From assembly GCA_963920635.1 (NCBI GenBank), contig OY987298.1, positions 125,187,735-125,251,734 on the forward strand: 64,000 bases of DNA, given 5' to 3'. Positions within the stretch are counted from its first letter, which is position 1, and the number at the start of each line of letters is the position of its first letter. Shown here piece after piece: positions 35,966 through 46,290 of the stretch. The translations under genes were made by a program, and so were the position numbers. Origin of the DNA: Pseudeuparius sepicola (Eukaryota; Arthropoda; Insecta; Coleoptera; Anthribidae). The notes beneath the pieces were generated by a model. That model was not told the origin of the DNA. It worked only from the letters and a program-made list of their open reading frames with translations, and ran no database searches.

Positions 35966-36607
35966 CATCAGGGGTAATATAACAAGTGGTGTGCCTATTA
36001 TCGATAATACCTTTCGTTAATTTTACGAATTATAATCCCAAAGCGGAAAAAAATAATTTCCGGCAATAATTCAAGCACTAGGGCGATTACTAGTGAAAAT
36101 TCCATACCTACCTTTTTTGACCAATCAGAGGCCTCGTTTTTTGCTTCGTTGTCATGTCAACTCAAAAAATTTCCGGAAATATTATCACTTGCTCTAGGCA
36201 GTCGGAGGTGATTACAGCGGAAATTTTTTGACAGATGTCATTATTATAATGTGACATTGTAACATATACTCAACCAAAATTTTAATAATAATTTCGTTTA
36301 ATTTACGTGTAGGTATGGAATTTTCTTACCGAATCCCCCATGTTCTTGAATTAATATCCGGAAATTTTTCTCTAACACGCATTTTTTAAGAAAATTCGTG
36401 TAATCGAAAAATTTCAGGCAATAATTCAAGCACTAGGGCGATTAATAGTGAGAATTCAACGCCTGCCAATATGGACCAATGAAATGACATAATTTTTGAT
36501 CAGGTGATGATTTCAGCGATACCTCAAGTGGTATTTTCGTATGTAATATCACTAGTGCCAGAAATTTTATCGATAATTTTTTCGAAAGCGCTATTTTGCC
36601 TAGAAAG

Positions 36608-36706
36608 ATCACGAGTATAAATTGGTCTTTTATTTTCTGATAAAATCCCGAGAGCGAAGCTCGAGGGATTTTATCTCTGAAAATAAAAGCCCAATTTGTA
36701 CGAGTG
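36608..36706. repeat. ~99 bp hairpin with GAGCGAAGCTC centre
   Basis: CACGAGTATAAATTGG and CTTTTATTTTCTGATAAAAT at the left pair with ATTTTATCTCTGAAAATAAA and CCAATTTGTACGAGTG at the right. The GC-rich apex is CCCGAGAGCGAAGCTCGAGG. Confidence 0.78.
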
Positions 36707-37179
36707 GTTTTGGTAATGGGCAAAATAGGGCTTGAGAATAAAATTATCTAGAAAAATTTCCGGCACGAGTGCTATTTGTCGAGATTATTTCACGAATACG
36801 ATTTAATAATTTCTGTATTGATTTTTTCTATATTTACATTTCCAAAACGACTCATTTTGAACGAGTTTATTGACAGCTTAGACTGTAGCGTTCGAGTAAA
36901 CAAACATGACTCTTGGGTATCCAAGGCAAATGCGATTATACCTACCCCCTGTCGGCGTTGGTTTATTTTCTGAATGTGTCATAAATTTAAACGGAGGCGG
37001 AGGTCTAAATAACAAGAATTTAGCAATGCAAAAGTTATATAAATTCATTGATATAATGCTTAATAATACCGCAACATAATTTATAAGCTGCATAATTTAG
37101 AACAGTGTGAAACACACAAACTTTAAGAAGTAGGTTCGTGTTTGTATCCAACAGATTCGCGGTTGCTAAGCAACGAAGT

Positions 37180-37229
37180 GATAATTTGCACAAGTGCAAT
37201 TACCGGTAATTGCACTAGTGCAAATTATC
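37180..37229. repeat. 50 bp near-perfect palindrome, no loop
   Basis: Two 25 bp arms meet at ACC|GGT. Only one position (AAG against TAG) breaks symmetry. The arms contain GATAATTTGCAC and GTGCAATTACC. A loop-free palindrome of this length can extrude as a cruciform. Confidence 0.85.
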
Positions 37230-37553
37230 GCTAGCAGAGGCATATCATTGGTTGGATTTTTATGGAAGGAGCTACCTTATTGGATGCAAGCAGTTTGAGG
37301 GAAATAATCGCTGAAATCCTACTCTCTTAGTTACGTCCTATAGTTACGCTAAACCAATATTGTGACAGCTAAAACTAATAATCAGATAACTTCTTCACGT
37401 TACCAAATTTAATATAGGACTAGAAGATATGTTTCAGTTAAAACATCGATTACATATCTATTAGCACAAAAAACATATTCGGAACCGAAAGCTCAACGGA
37501 AATTAAAAATTAAAAATGGACTCTAACTTTTAAGCATGGTAATTGGTAAATTT

Positions 37554-37626
37554 ATATACGGCTAGGGGCATGATTCTCGCTTTGCGTGCGAGAGGTCCAT
37601 AGTTCAAATCCCGGTTGTGGCTGCTT
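37554..37626 (+). pseudogene. tRNA-Pro(UGG)-derived sequence with altered anticodon
   Basis: CTAGGGGCATGATTCTCGC, the loop TTTGCGT, then GCGAGAGGTCC and AGTTCAAATCCCGG follow the body of tRNA-Pro (an A-box-like CTAGGGG, a B box AGTTCAAATCC, and a perfect CTCGC/GCGAG anticodon stem). The anticodon positions read TGC (37583-37585) where tRNA-Pro has TGG. The T stem does not pair (CATAG/CCCGG), and the 5' acceptor half (TTTATATA) does not match the 3' end, so it should not be functional. A T-run follows at 37624. It could be a tRNA pseudogene or the head of a SINE. Confidence 0.6.
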
Positions 37627-38479
37627 TTTTATTTTTTAAATTACATTTTCGATGAGGGGAAACGTTTATAATTCTTGTAGTTAATTTATTTCTAAGAAGT
37701 TGGGTTGACAAATAATGGCTACATACACACTGAATAATTATTAAACTATTTGCAGTTGTTAAATTCTCTTTTTAAATACAACTCGTGGTATGCCTAATAA
37801 TAGATAATACCTTTCGTTAATTTATCACTCATTACAATCCCAATGGTAAGAAAATATCACTCCTGCTGCGCAGTCGTGGTATTTTCAGCTTTGGGATTAT
37901 ATTTCCTAAAATTAACGAAAGGTATTATCGATAATAGGCACACCACTTGTTATATTACCCCTGATAATACCACTTGTGGTAATACCACAACGAAGCAAAA
38001 AACAAACCTCTGATTGGTCAAAAAAGGTAGGTATGGAATTTTCGCTGTAATCAGCAACTGATTGGTTAATATTTCAAAAATTATGTTATTTCATTGGTTC
38101 TTATTGGCAGGCGTTGAATTCTCAGGGGGTAATATAACAAGTGGTGTGCCTATTATAGAGAATAATACCTTTCGTTCATTTTACGAATTATAATCCCAAA
38201 GCTGAAAATACCACAACTGCGCAGCAGGAGTGGTATTTTCTTAGCATTGGGATTATAATGAGTGATAAATTAACGAAAGGTATTTTATTCATTGATTATT
38301 AGGCATACCACGAGTTGTATCGAAATACAGTTCGCATGTGTCATTTCAAATAATGAAGTTTTTGAATTTCCCGCTTTGTATATGAGGAGAGTAACGTCAA
38401 CCGTCATCTGAATCATCAAAGTTAGAAAATAATTACATCGTGTAGAGCTTTATTGAACCCTCAGGAACACCGTTCCCAC

Positions 38480-39010
38480 CGCATGCTAGCTCACGTGACG
38501 TTCGAATAAATACCAAAGGACAAATATAAGCAAACTAAAAAACTACCGCCGCACACACCACCGATGAGACACCACAACCACAAACGACCAACATACCTGC
38601 GTAGACCGCAACTCTTCCAGGATGGCCTCCGCCGGAAGACTGGCCGCCTGTCCGCCGGCCACTATACTCTTATCGGCGGGGGATCAAAGGGAGGTACTCC
38701 CGGGGAGACACCCCCCCCGCGGTCGCGCCGGTGCGACAGAAACGCGAGACGTCCCCACGTCGCGGTGTACCGCGACTTACGTGGCCCCGATTGATTGTTG
38801 AAAGGGTTGCCATGGGGGCGACTCGCCGAATACAAACACGCCGCGGACGCGGGGGGGTGGGGGCCGGGGGGGGGGGGGCGCCGGCCGGACGGCGAAGGGG
38901 CCGTCGGGTAGGGGGGGGGGGCATCTCTTGAACTTTAACGGGGGCGGGAACGCGAGGTTTGGCGTTTCGCGGGATGAGTGACGGAAAGGCCACAAAGAAG
39001 AAGCGAAGAG
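38480..39010 (+). promoter_or_regulatory. CpG island, possible promoter and first exon
   Basis: An abrupt CpG-rich, G-run-rich island in AT-rich DNA, preceded by GCTCACGTGACG (an E-box/CRE-like combination at about 38488). An ATG at 38622 with good context (AGGATGG) opens a 59-codon frame, MASAGRLAACPPATILLSAG DQRE (written here in two parts), with a possible donor GAG|GTACTC at about 38693. The overlapping frames on both strands are proline/arginine-rich by composition only. I could not match it to rRNA or to a known protein. Confidence 0.35.
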
Positions 39011-39247
39011 TGTCTCTTCAAACCAGAGAGAGGCAACTCGCAACTAAGATAATCTTTAATTAGAAAAATAGTTAATTATATAAGTTGTTTTTAAATATCA
39101 AAGTTTGCCAGAGTTAAAAAAAACAATGGGTGTGTGGGTCATTATTTGGAAAAGTGGATACAAGACAACACACCTCAGAACCAAAGTATTATTACAGACC
39201 GAGATTTTTGGACTTGATTTTACTCAGTCAGTTTTCATTTATTCGAA

Positions 39248-39895
39248 AACTACCTACGCGTTTTGATATGATTTTAGTCTTGTTGGTTGTATTATGATTT
39301 TAGTCAGGCTGTCATGTGTTTTATAATGAAGTTTAAAATACAAAATGCCTCGGAAAACCGTAGGCATACCGTTAGCGTGGGCCCAAAGGGCTATTATTAT
39401 TGTCACGTAACTCGTGTTTGAATGAAAAAAAAAAACTGCTGAAGAAAATATGACACAGCGTTTGCGCGTGCCCAAGTACACTTTATATTGAACACTTTAC
39501 ATTGCATAAATCGTGTATATTATTATTAAATACCAGTCAATAGCTGTTTCGGCAGAATTTAAAAACGTTTGAAATTGTCAGTAGCATGCGCGGTATAGTT
39601 TTTGAAACGTGAAATGAAACTGCGCATGCTCTCGACAGTTTCAAACTGGTTTCAAGTTCTGTGAAACGGACCTAATATGTAAACTGTACTTGGGCCATCT
39701 TTTCTTCAACAGTTTTATAGTAACAACTTGTATAAATACTTACCAGTGAAGGCCTGTTCAGAAACGCGGAACAATTATTTAGCAAAGTTAACGAGCCTAT
39801 ACGCTAACCGTATGCCTATGTTTTTTTCTATTTTCAATTTGATTTTAAAATATATGATAGTCTGACTAAGACTAAAATCATATCAAAGCGCATTG
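39248..39895. mobile_element. TIR element, ~0.65 kb
   Basis: GCGTTTTGATATGATTTTAG and TCTTG at the left pair with GACTAAAATCATATCAAAGC at the right. A second inner pair is CGTAGGCATACCGTTAGCG against CGCTAACCGTATGCCTA. There is no transposase. Confidence 0.65.
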
Positions 39896-40048
39896 TTTTT
39901 TAATAAATGAAGACTCACTTTTCCATGTGGAGAACCCAGAATGACTTGCTGATTCATATCTTATTATCGTGAGAATGTACGCATCATAACACCCTTTGTA
40001 AAATTACGTTCAGAAATCTCTCGCTAACTCCCGGCCTGTTAGGTAATC

Positions 40049-40725
40049 TTAGTGTGTCCGTGGATGGAGTCCCCAAGAGGACAAATGGACCAAAAATTTC
40101 ATTATTCGACAAAAAGTCATTCTTGATAAAAGTTCGCCCAAAAAATACAAAAACATGATATATCATCAAGAATAAACTACATTTATTTTTAAAAATATCA
40201 AAAACTTTTACTTAGAAAAGTTGTTTCGAATTAAAAGACGTGTCAGATTGTAAATTTTCAAGCAATTCGGATGACTTTGATTTTTTGTTTACCTATTTAA
40301 ATCAAAGTCGGCCGATTTGCTTGAAAAGTTACAATCGGACACGTATTTTAATTCCAAGCAACTTTTCTAAATAATTGTTTTTGATATTTTTAAAAGCAAA
40401 GGAGTTCCGCACTTGACAATAAAAAAGAATCGAAGTTGGCTGATTTGTTTGAAAAGTGACAATCGCACACATCTTTTTATTCTAAACAACTTTTCAACTT
40501 TTCAATCAAAGTTTTTGATATTTTAAAAAATAAAGGTATTTTATTCTTGATGGTATTTCATGTTTTTGTATTTTTTGGACACCCTGTATAAAAAAATCAA
40601 AAATTCCCTAAGTAGACCATATTTTTTCGAGAAGCAGAAACTTTTATCAAGAATGACTTTTTGTCGAAAATGAAATTTTTGGTCCATTTGTCCTCTTGGG
40701 GACTCCATCCGCGGACACACTGTAT
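40049..40725. mobile_element. Foldback element, ~0.68 kb
   Basis: The ends are TAGTGTGTCCGTGGATGGAG and CTCCATCCGCGGACACACTG. CCCCAAGAGGACAAATGG pairs with CCATTTGTCCTCTTGGGG. The interior carries three variants of a unit with AAATCAAAGTCGG or TTCGGATGACTTTGATTT next to a GACACGT/ACGTGTC word. Confidence 0.85.
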
Positions 40726-41468
40726 CTACCTGAGCTCGATATTTCAGAAAACCAAAAAAAAAATTTTTAGCAAGCCTAAAATAAAAAAATTATTGCAATA
40801 AGTAAGTAGCCAAAAGTTGAAATATCTTTGAAACCATCAAAATTTTACCCGAGTTGAAAAATAAAAGAAAATAAATTCTGAATAAACCATGGCGAACCGC
40901 GAAAAGTTTGGGGTCAAAGGGTACTATTACAAAATTACACAAAAGGTATTTTACAGCAAACAAATAACTTAAAAAATACAGTAGTTATCAATAAAATTCG
41001 ATTTTTACAAGCATTTATTTAATTTTAATTCAATTGTAACACCTGGAAATTCGCATTTTGAAGTAGAGGCATGTTTGCATCATCAAATCATCCGTAGCGT
41101 TGACTGAAATATTCGTCTGTAGTCAATACATGTACGGTGACTTTGAAGATTCCTTGTTATAAAAACATTCGTAAAAGTCTTGCAGGCAAAAGACACACAT
41201 CCCAACCAGAATTCCTATTTTTGAAGCGATTGATCAATGGATCTAAGCTTGTTTAATATAATTTACAGAAATAGAAAGGCGATATTTTCAAAATTTATTT
41301 GACAGATTATTTTTATGGACCTCCACCGGATTCGAGGCATTCAGCCAAACTATCTCACACAAAATTAATGTGTTTTTGAAAATCGTAAAGCTTTTATTGA
41401 ACGACATAGTTTTACCTCTCCGAAGGAAACTCCAAAAATACCAGTAAGCAAGCCAATAACTTATAAGT

Positions 41469-41909
41469 ATACAGGTTCCCTCAAATGCATGGAATAATGG
41501 GTTTATCTTTTTTACTTTCGATCTTAAAAGAAAAGTCCTATGCAAAAGTTTATTGGTTAATTTTTTTGGCACCTTTTGGTGACCTTGATTTTTATTTTCA
41601 TCCGTCATAGTAACGTTGCTATGGTGACCAACTTTTTTTTCAAATGGGACACCCTATTTTATATTTAAATTTTGTGATCAGCGTTCATTTCTGCATTAGG
41701 TACGTCAAAATATCTAATGGTATTGTCCTGTTTTTAGTTTGCGATTTTTTCTTGATTTTTTTTTATTTTGGGGTATCCAAGGGATCTATCTATTCAAGGT
41801 TGACAAAAGTGTCAAAAAATTAACCAAGGAACTTTTGTATAAGACTTGTTTTAAGATCATAAATAAAAAAGATACACCCATTATTCCATACCTTTGACGA
41901 ACACTGTAT
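41469..41909. mobile_element. Foldback element, ~0.44 kb
   Basis: ATGCATGGAATAATGGGTTT and ATCTTTTTTACTTTCGATC pair with GATCATAAATAAAAAAGAT and ACCCATTATTCCATACC. AAAGTTTATTGGTTAATTTT pairs with AAAATTAACCAAGGAACTTT. The ends read ATACAGGT and ACACTGTAT. Internal GACACCCTAT is another variant of the shared terminal word. Confidence 0.75.
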
Positions 41910-42973
41910 GTCTCGGATAATGATTTATATTCAAAATGCTGCTTCCAAAAGAGCAAATGTATACAGGGTGTATGCAGTCCGCAGGATCTATAGATACCAT
42001 GGATGGCCTTCGTTTGTCGCTAGAAAAGTTGAAGTCCATAGCCCCCTTGGAAAATTTTGGTGGAAAATCGAAAAAAATCAGAATTTAAAACCACCCTTAA
42101 ACTTTTATTTCTGGAGATTTCTTTGATGCAAATTCAAACAGTGTAAAAAATATCGTTTAACTTGTCCTCAGTTGTGGAACGAATAGGAAATAAACACATT
42201 TCTGGGACACATTCTAAATATAAAGGAAAAACATAATTATAAGTTTCGCTTATAATATGTCCAGTGGTTGGCCTGTGTGGCTGTTTTGCCATTTCCCATA
42301 CTGAATATTTTATTGGTAGCGTTTTGTAAATTGGAAGCGTAGAGTTCAGAAAATGTCGGAAATGAATGTGGGAACGACGCGCCTGGATAGAATTTCAAAT
42401 TGCCCGTGTGTTCTGTAAGAATATCTCAGAAATTAGTTGGTTGGAACTTCTCTTCGAGTGATACTTAGAAATTTATAAGTGACTAAACCTATTATTACCG
42501 CATGCGATGGTTTAAAGTCGAAAGCCGCGTGGAAGGCGGACAAATTGCTAGAAATGGATCGATAGCAAATAGTATGGATTGCTTTGAGAATGACTTTTGT
42601 CCGTATAGAATTGTTCTATGCACATAAAAAGTAGGTTAACCAAATTAAAAATTATCATATTCTCTATATTAATTTGAAAGCGATCAGAGATTAGGGACAC
42701 TAAAAAAAGTTAACAAAAATGAAGAGTCATTTGCCGGACTTCTGAATAAATTACCTTCTCCATAGGATATAGAAACATTCTGTTAGCTGAAATTTTTCCT
42801 GGACTACTGTTTGTATTTTTATTAACCTTCATATTTTTACGCCTACATAATTTTATATTCAGAATTATAAACGATGAGTCTGACACGACATTAGTAAATC
42901 AGTCAAATTTACCCTTCGTTCGTGTATGTTTTTATTGGTGTACGCGCATACCTATAATGCAATCTATACGAAA
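41910..42973. other. No supported gene
   Basis: TACAGGGTGTATGCAGTCCG at 41963 is a single transposon-type end without a partner that I could find. The rest is AT-rich and featureless. Confidence 0.45.
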
Positions 42974-43261
42974 TAAACTTGTGGAAAAAATTAACGAACC
43001 ACTCATATTTTCTCGATTTTTTTATATTTTTATATTTTTTCTCGACAAGTAGGCCATGGACCGTGTCTGACAGTGTCAGTTGTTATTTAAGCTAACTATA
43101 TAGTATAACCTTTTTTTGTATTAAACCTCGTTTTAGACTAAAACTGTTAAAATTTTCTTAAAAAGTGCAAAGTGTCTGTGAAAAGCAAGCTTTCGATTGT
43201 GATTGTTTTTATCACATATGCATGTTGGGAAGTTCATTTGCATGTAAATCAAGTAAGGAAC

Positions 43262-44265
43262 ATGAACCGCCAAAGAAATTTATCAATTGAGGATGCAGTG
43301 CGAGCATCGACTCTCCTGGATGAAGGATATTCAATGCGATATATTGCTGGTTTGTTAGGAAGACATCATTCCAGCATCTGCCGTATGGTGAGACGACACA
43401 ATGAGACGGGCTCGTACCATCGAAGACCAGGGCAGGGGCGAAAACGGTGCACTAATCAAATTGATGATCGTTTTTTGATACAACGTGCTTTCAGAGACAG
43501 GAGAGTCACCAGCAATCTGCTAAAACACGAATTAGCAGATGTTCGAAATATCGCTATATCGTCTCGAACGGTTAGAAGACGTTTACATGAAGGAGAAGAC
43601 CGGCCAAAAGACCATACCAGAGAACAAAAAGTTCAGAGATTGAATTTTGCAAGACTAGGTACATCAGAATTGGACCATCAATGATTGGAAACCAGTTATG
43701 TTCTCCGATGAAACTAGGGTTAGCCTTAAAGCTCCAGATGGACGTGAGCGTGTCTGGCGAAGGCGAGGAGAAAGGTTTGCCAGGTGCAATATCTCTCCTA
43801 AAGTACCTTTTGGTGGTGACTCTAAAATATTTTGGGGGGGAATTTGCTTCGATGCTCGTACGGCGTTGGTCCCTATACGTACGAGGTCTACGAATGTCCA
43901 ATATTACTTAGACAACATTATTGTCGAACATGCAATGCCTTTTGCACCGTTTGTTGGACCTAATTTTTTATTAATGCAGGATAACGCTCGTCCCCATGTG
44001 GCTGTGACTAGAGAGGTTATTGGCTACCTATAGGGCCTGTTATAGGACCTATAACAGTCCTGACATGAATCCTAAAGAGCATCTATAGGACTATCTAAAA
44101 AAAAAAAGATTGGAAATCGTAGGCCCCCTGTTGCTACCTAATAACTGATAGAGGTCGCTATTGAACAATGGGAGAATATTCCGCACGCTTTTGTTGAACA
44201 TTTGATATGCCTCCATGCATGAATGCAGTGTTACGAAGTAGACGAAGGCCTATACGGTATTAGTG
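43262..44265 (+). pseudogene. Tc1-type transposase, frameshifted and interrupted
   Basis: The N-terminus MNRQRNLSIEDAVRASTLLD, then YSMRYIAGLLGRHHSSICRM, is the paired-like helix-turn-helix DNA-binding region, followed by the GRKR motif and a second helix-turn-helix. One extra base near 43668 shifts the frame. The catalytic domain continues WTINDWKPVMFSDETRV (first D), IFWGGICF, and LLMQDNARPHVAVTREVI (second D). A second shift and a small duplication at 44030-44055 precede DMNPKEHL (the E), where the expected HLWD reads HL-stop-D (TGG to TAG). The tail VAIEQWENIPHAFVEHL matches Tc1 C-termini. The three acidic residues are recognisable, but at least two frameshifts and two stops make it inactive. 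Confidence 0.9.
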
Positions 44266-44292
44266 TTGACCCGCAGATGCATTTATTCTGGC

Positions 44293-44295
<3 letters not shown>

Positions 44296-44332
<37 letters not shown>
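44296..44332. repeat. (AT)n microsatellite
   Basis: About 17 AT units inside the 3' part of the Tc1 element. Confidence 0.92.
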
Positions 44333-44338
<6 letters not shown>

Positions 44339-44554
44339 GGAGTTAGGCTAGCTTATTTATACATTATCAGTAAAAAGATAAAGACAAATTAAGGTCATGC
44401 TTGACTAATTTCATTATCATTTCAATATAACTTAGTTTTATTTTGTTTTTATTGTGAATATTTCACCCGACCTAACCTAACCCGACCCGAATTTCGAATA
44501 ATTAAAGTGGTGCGTTAATTTTGTTCAGGAGTTTATATAGACAAACTAGCCGAT

Positions 44555-44770
44555 GTCCGCGACATAGTTCGCATGGAAATTCGCATTTAAACCCCCATTT
44601 CAGGGGTTGAATTTTGGAAAGTCCTTGTTAGCGTATGCCTAAGGAAGCTACCTGCCAAATTTCAAGTTCTTAGGCTTTATAGTTCCAGCAATCATTTTTT
44701 GTAGTTATAATTTCCATAGTATAATGCCCTTCTACCCCAAACCTATCTGTGGGGCTAGGACGGAACTGAA
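44555..44770 (+). mobile_element. Probable RTE-type LINE 3' UTR remnant
   Basis: GATGTCCGCGACATAGTTCG, then AAACCCCCATTTCAGGGGTTG and CCTGCCAAATTTCAAGTTCT, resemble the conserved 3' region carried by RTE-like LINEs and their derivatives in insects (CCGCGACTTCGTCCGCGTGG and ATGCCAAATTTCAAG). No coding portion is attached. Confidence 0.4.
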
Positions 44771-44870
44771 TTTAAGATCAAAACATTCATCTATAATCAT
44801 AATCAAATATGAACCTGTTAATTTTTAGTTGGGTTGTTCGCCACAGAAACCTGAATCAAACTGATTAAAA

Positions 44871-45010
44871 ACAAATTTTCAACTTGCCAGGAAAATTCGT
44901 AAAATACCTAACAATAAAAGAACGAAACTTTGAGCGTTAACTCAAAAAATAACTTCAACAACTTGGTTTCTCTGAGCTTTCAGAGAATAAATCTTCATCC
45001 TTCCTCAAAG
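44871..45010 (+). mobile_element. Fragment related to the LINE at 571-2515
   Basis: AAACGAAACTTTGAACG.. at 571-720 aligns with AGAACGAAACTTTGAGCG here. TCTGAGCTTTC, GAATAAATCTT and ATCC then TCAAAGATA also align in the same order. Confidence 0.6.
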
Positions 45011-45399
45011 ATATTGTGAAGTCAAAATGAAATGACAGAATAATAAATGTCAAGTCAAAGTGTCACGACAACAGAAAAAAATAACCTAGCCACCTGTCTG
45101 ATCCCTGTTTTGTATCTAATTTATCCGATTGAGAGGTTTGAATTCACTGGAGCCAACTCAAATAGACGGCGTAAACCCTACAGATTGAAATTCAATCATA
45201 TTTAAAATTTAAAGTCAAACCGCTATTTCCAAACGTTGGCCAGAATGTGCATCAACCTACTGTGCGGAATAAGTATAATAAGTTAATGCCCCTAGAGAGG
45301 ATTGAAAATCGTAGGATTCAATACTGATGATGTAAACGTAGAATTATAAAAGATTTGACATAACTCAATCGGATCCGTTTAAATCCAATCCAGTTGTCA

Positions 45400-46290
45400 C
45401 GAGATAAACATAGTCTATATTAACTTCTCTGTGAATAACTGGTAATAATATGCTACTGAATTCCAGTGAACATTCAGAAACACAATTGTCCATATTTCCT
45501 AGAATAAATGCCGATTCCTTAATTTTTCGCCTATTTCCTACTTATTCATTGAGAGTTGGTTGGGACCTATCCCACAAAATTCTATGATTATTATTAAAAG
45601 AGTCTTCACATATTTTTGACTTTGAAATTTCATTTTGCCTGATATAATTTTTACGTTCTTTTAAAGTCTCCCCAACATAGAACTTTCCACATTTACGACG
45701 AATTTTATAAATGCTATTTTTTGAACTTTGTACCTCATTCATAGATCATATTGGGTTTCTGACCTTAAAAAGATTACCTATGGGTTTTAACTTATCTGAT
45801 GATCCAGGAATATAAGGAATAGTTAAATGTATTGGTCCGTCCACCAGATTTATTTCCCTAATTCCATTAGCATTGTTATTTTGTTGGCAATCCTGAAAAA
45901 CTTTCTCCACAAATTCAAATGGATAACTGTTCTTAAGAACTTGTTTGATATATGTTTAATTTCCTCCTCAAATTTTGTACTATTAGTATAAACTTTTAAT
46001 TGCCCCTTTTTAACAATAATAATATGATGATTGGAATTTGAATTAAACGGTGTTAGTTTTCTAAACACACTAGTTTTTATACTATCTGATTTTAGTATAG
46101 AAACAACTAAGAAAGGTAATTGATTATTAGGTATGTTCTATTTCTAGGGCAAACTTAATAGAAGGTTCTTGCCAGTTTATACAATTCAATTCTAATGAAT
46201 TTAAATCATCTAAATCAACATCATCATCTAAATCATTTAGTATATAATAAATATGTCATCTATACACCGTTGAGTTTGCGTTGTAACTTT
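45400..46290 (-). mobile_element. Penelope-like element remnant: reverse transcriptase end plus GIY-YIG endonuclease
   Basis: Minus strand, reading from 46290 down. RCIDDIFIIY is the reverse-transcriptase active site (usual Y.DD). INWQEPSIKFALEIE and NNQLPFLVVSI match the KFT.E.E....LPFLD region, followed by TSVFRKLTPFNSNSNHH. Next comes SYPFEFVEKVFQDCQQ, then GSSDKLKPIGNLFKVRNP, a connector seen in Penelope elements. The endonuclease follows: SIYKIRRKCGKFYVGET (GIY-YIG core, here IYK and FYV), and NHRILWDRSQP. The protein tail continues to about 45400. Shifts and stops occur at the RT motif, before the endonuclease (TAG-type break near 45745) and after LNE. The 5' part is missing. Confidence 0.85.

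Larger units (their letters stand above)
35982..38322. repeat. Complex cluster of related inverted repeats
   Basis: The block GGTGTGCCTATTATCGATAA and TACCTTTCGTTAATTTTACG occurs at about 35990, as reverse complement at about 37910-37955, and again direct at about 38145. The flanking block CTGATTGGTCAAAAAAGGTA (about 38010) is the inverse of TACCTTTTTTGACCAATCAG (about 36110). GGCAGGCGTTGAATTCTC (about 38105) is the inverse of GAGAATTCAACGCCTGCC (about 36450). Two ~175 bp palindromic units (37781-37953 and 38135-38322) lie in opposite orientation. The arrangement suggests nested insertion and inversion of a single foldback family. Confidence 0.72.
42974..44535 (+). mobile_element. Tc1-family transposon with both terminal inverted repeats
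   Basis: The outer TA sites lie at 42974 and 44534. AAATTAACGAACCACT (left) and AGTGGTGCGTTAATTTTGTT (right) form an imperfect inverted repeat of about 40 bp together with TATAAAC / GTTTATA-like ends. About 1.56 kb is the normal Tc1 size. The transposase inside is broken (separate entry). A (TA)n run sits in its 3' flank. Confidence 0.88.

Noticed and set aside
38640..39000. Ribosomal RNA fragment
   Set aside because: GC-rich like rDNA, but I could not find any conserved 18S or 28S core sequence.
38670..39043. Proline/arginine-rich frames of 66-107 codons on both strands
   Set aside because: Composition effect of poly(G)/poly(C) tracts. I kept only the CpG island and one candidate ATG.
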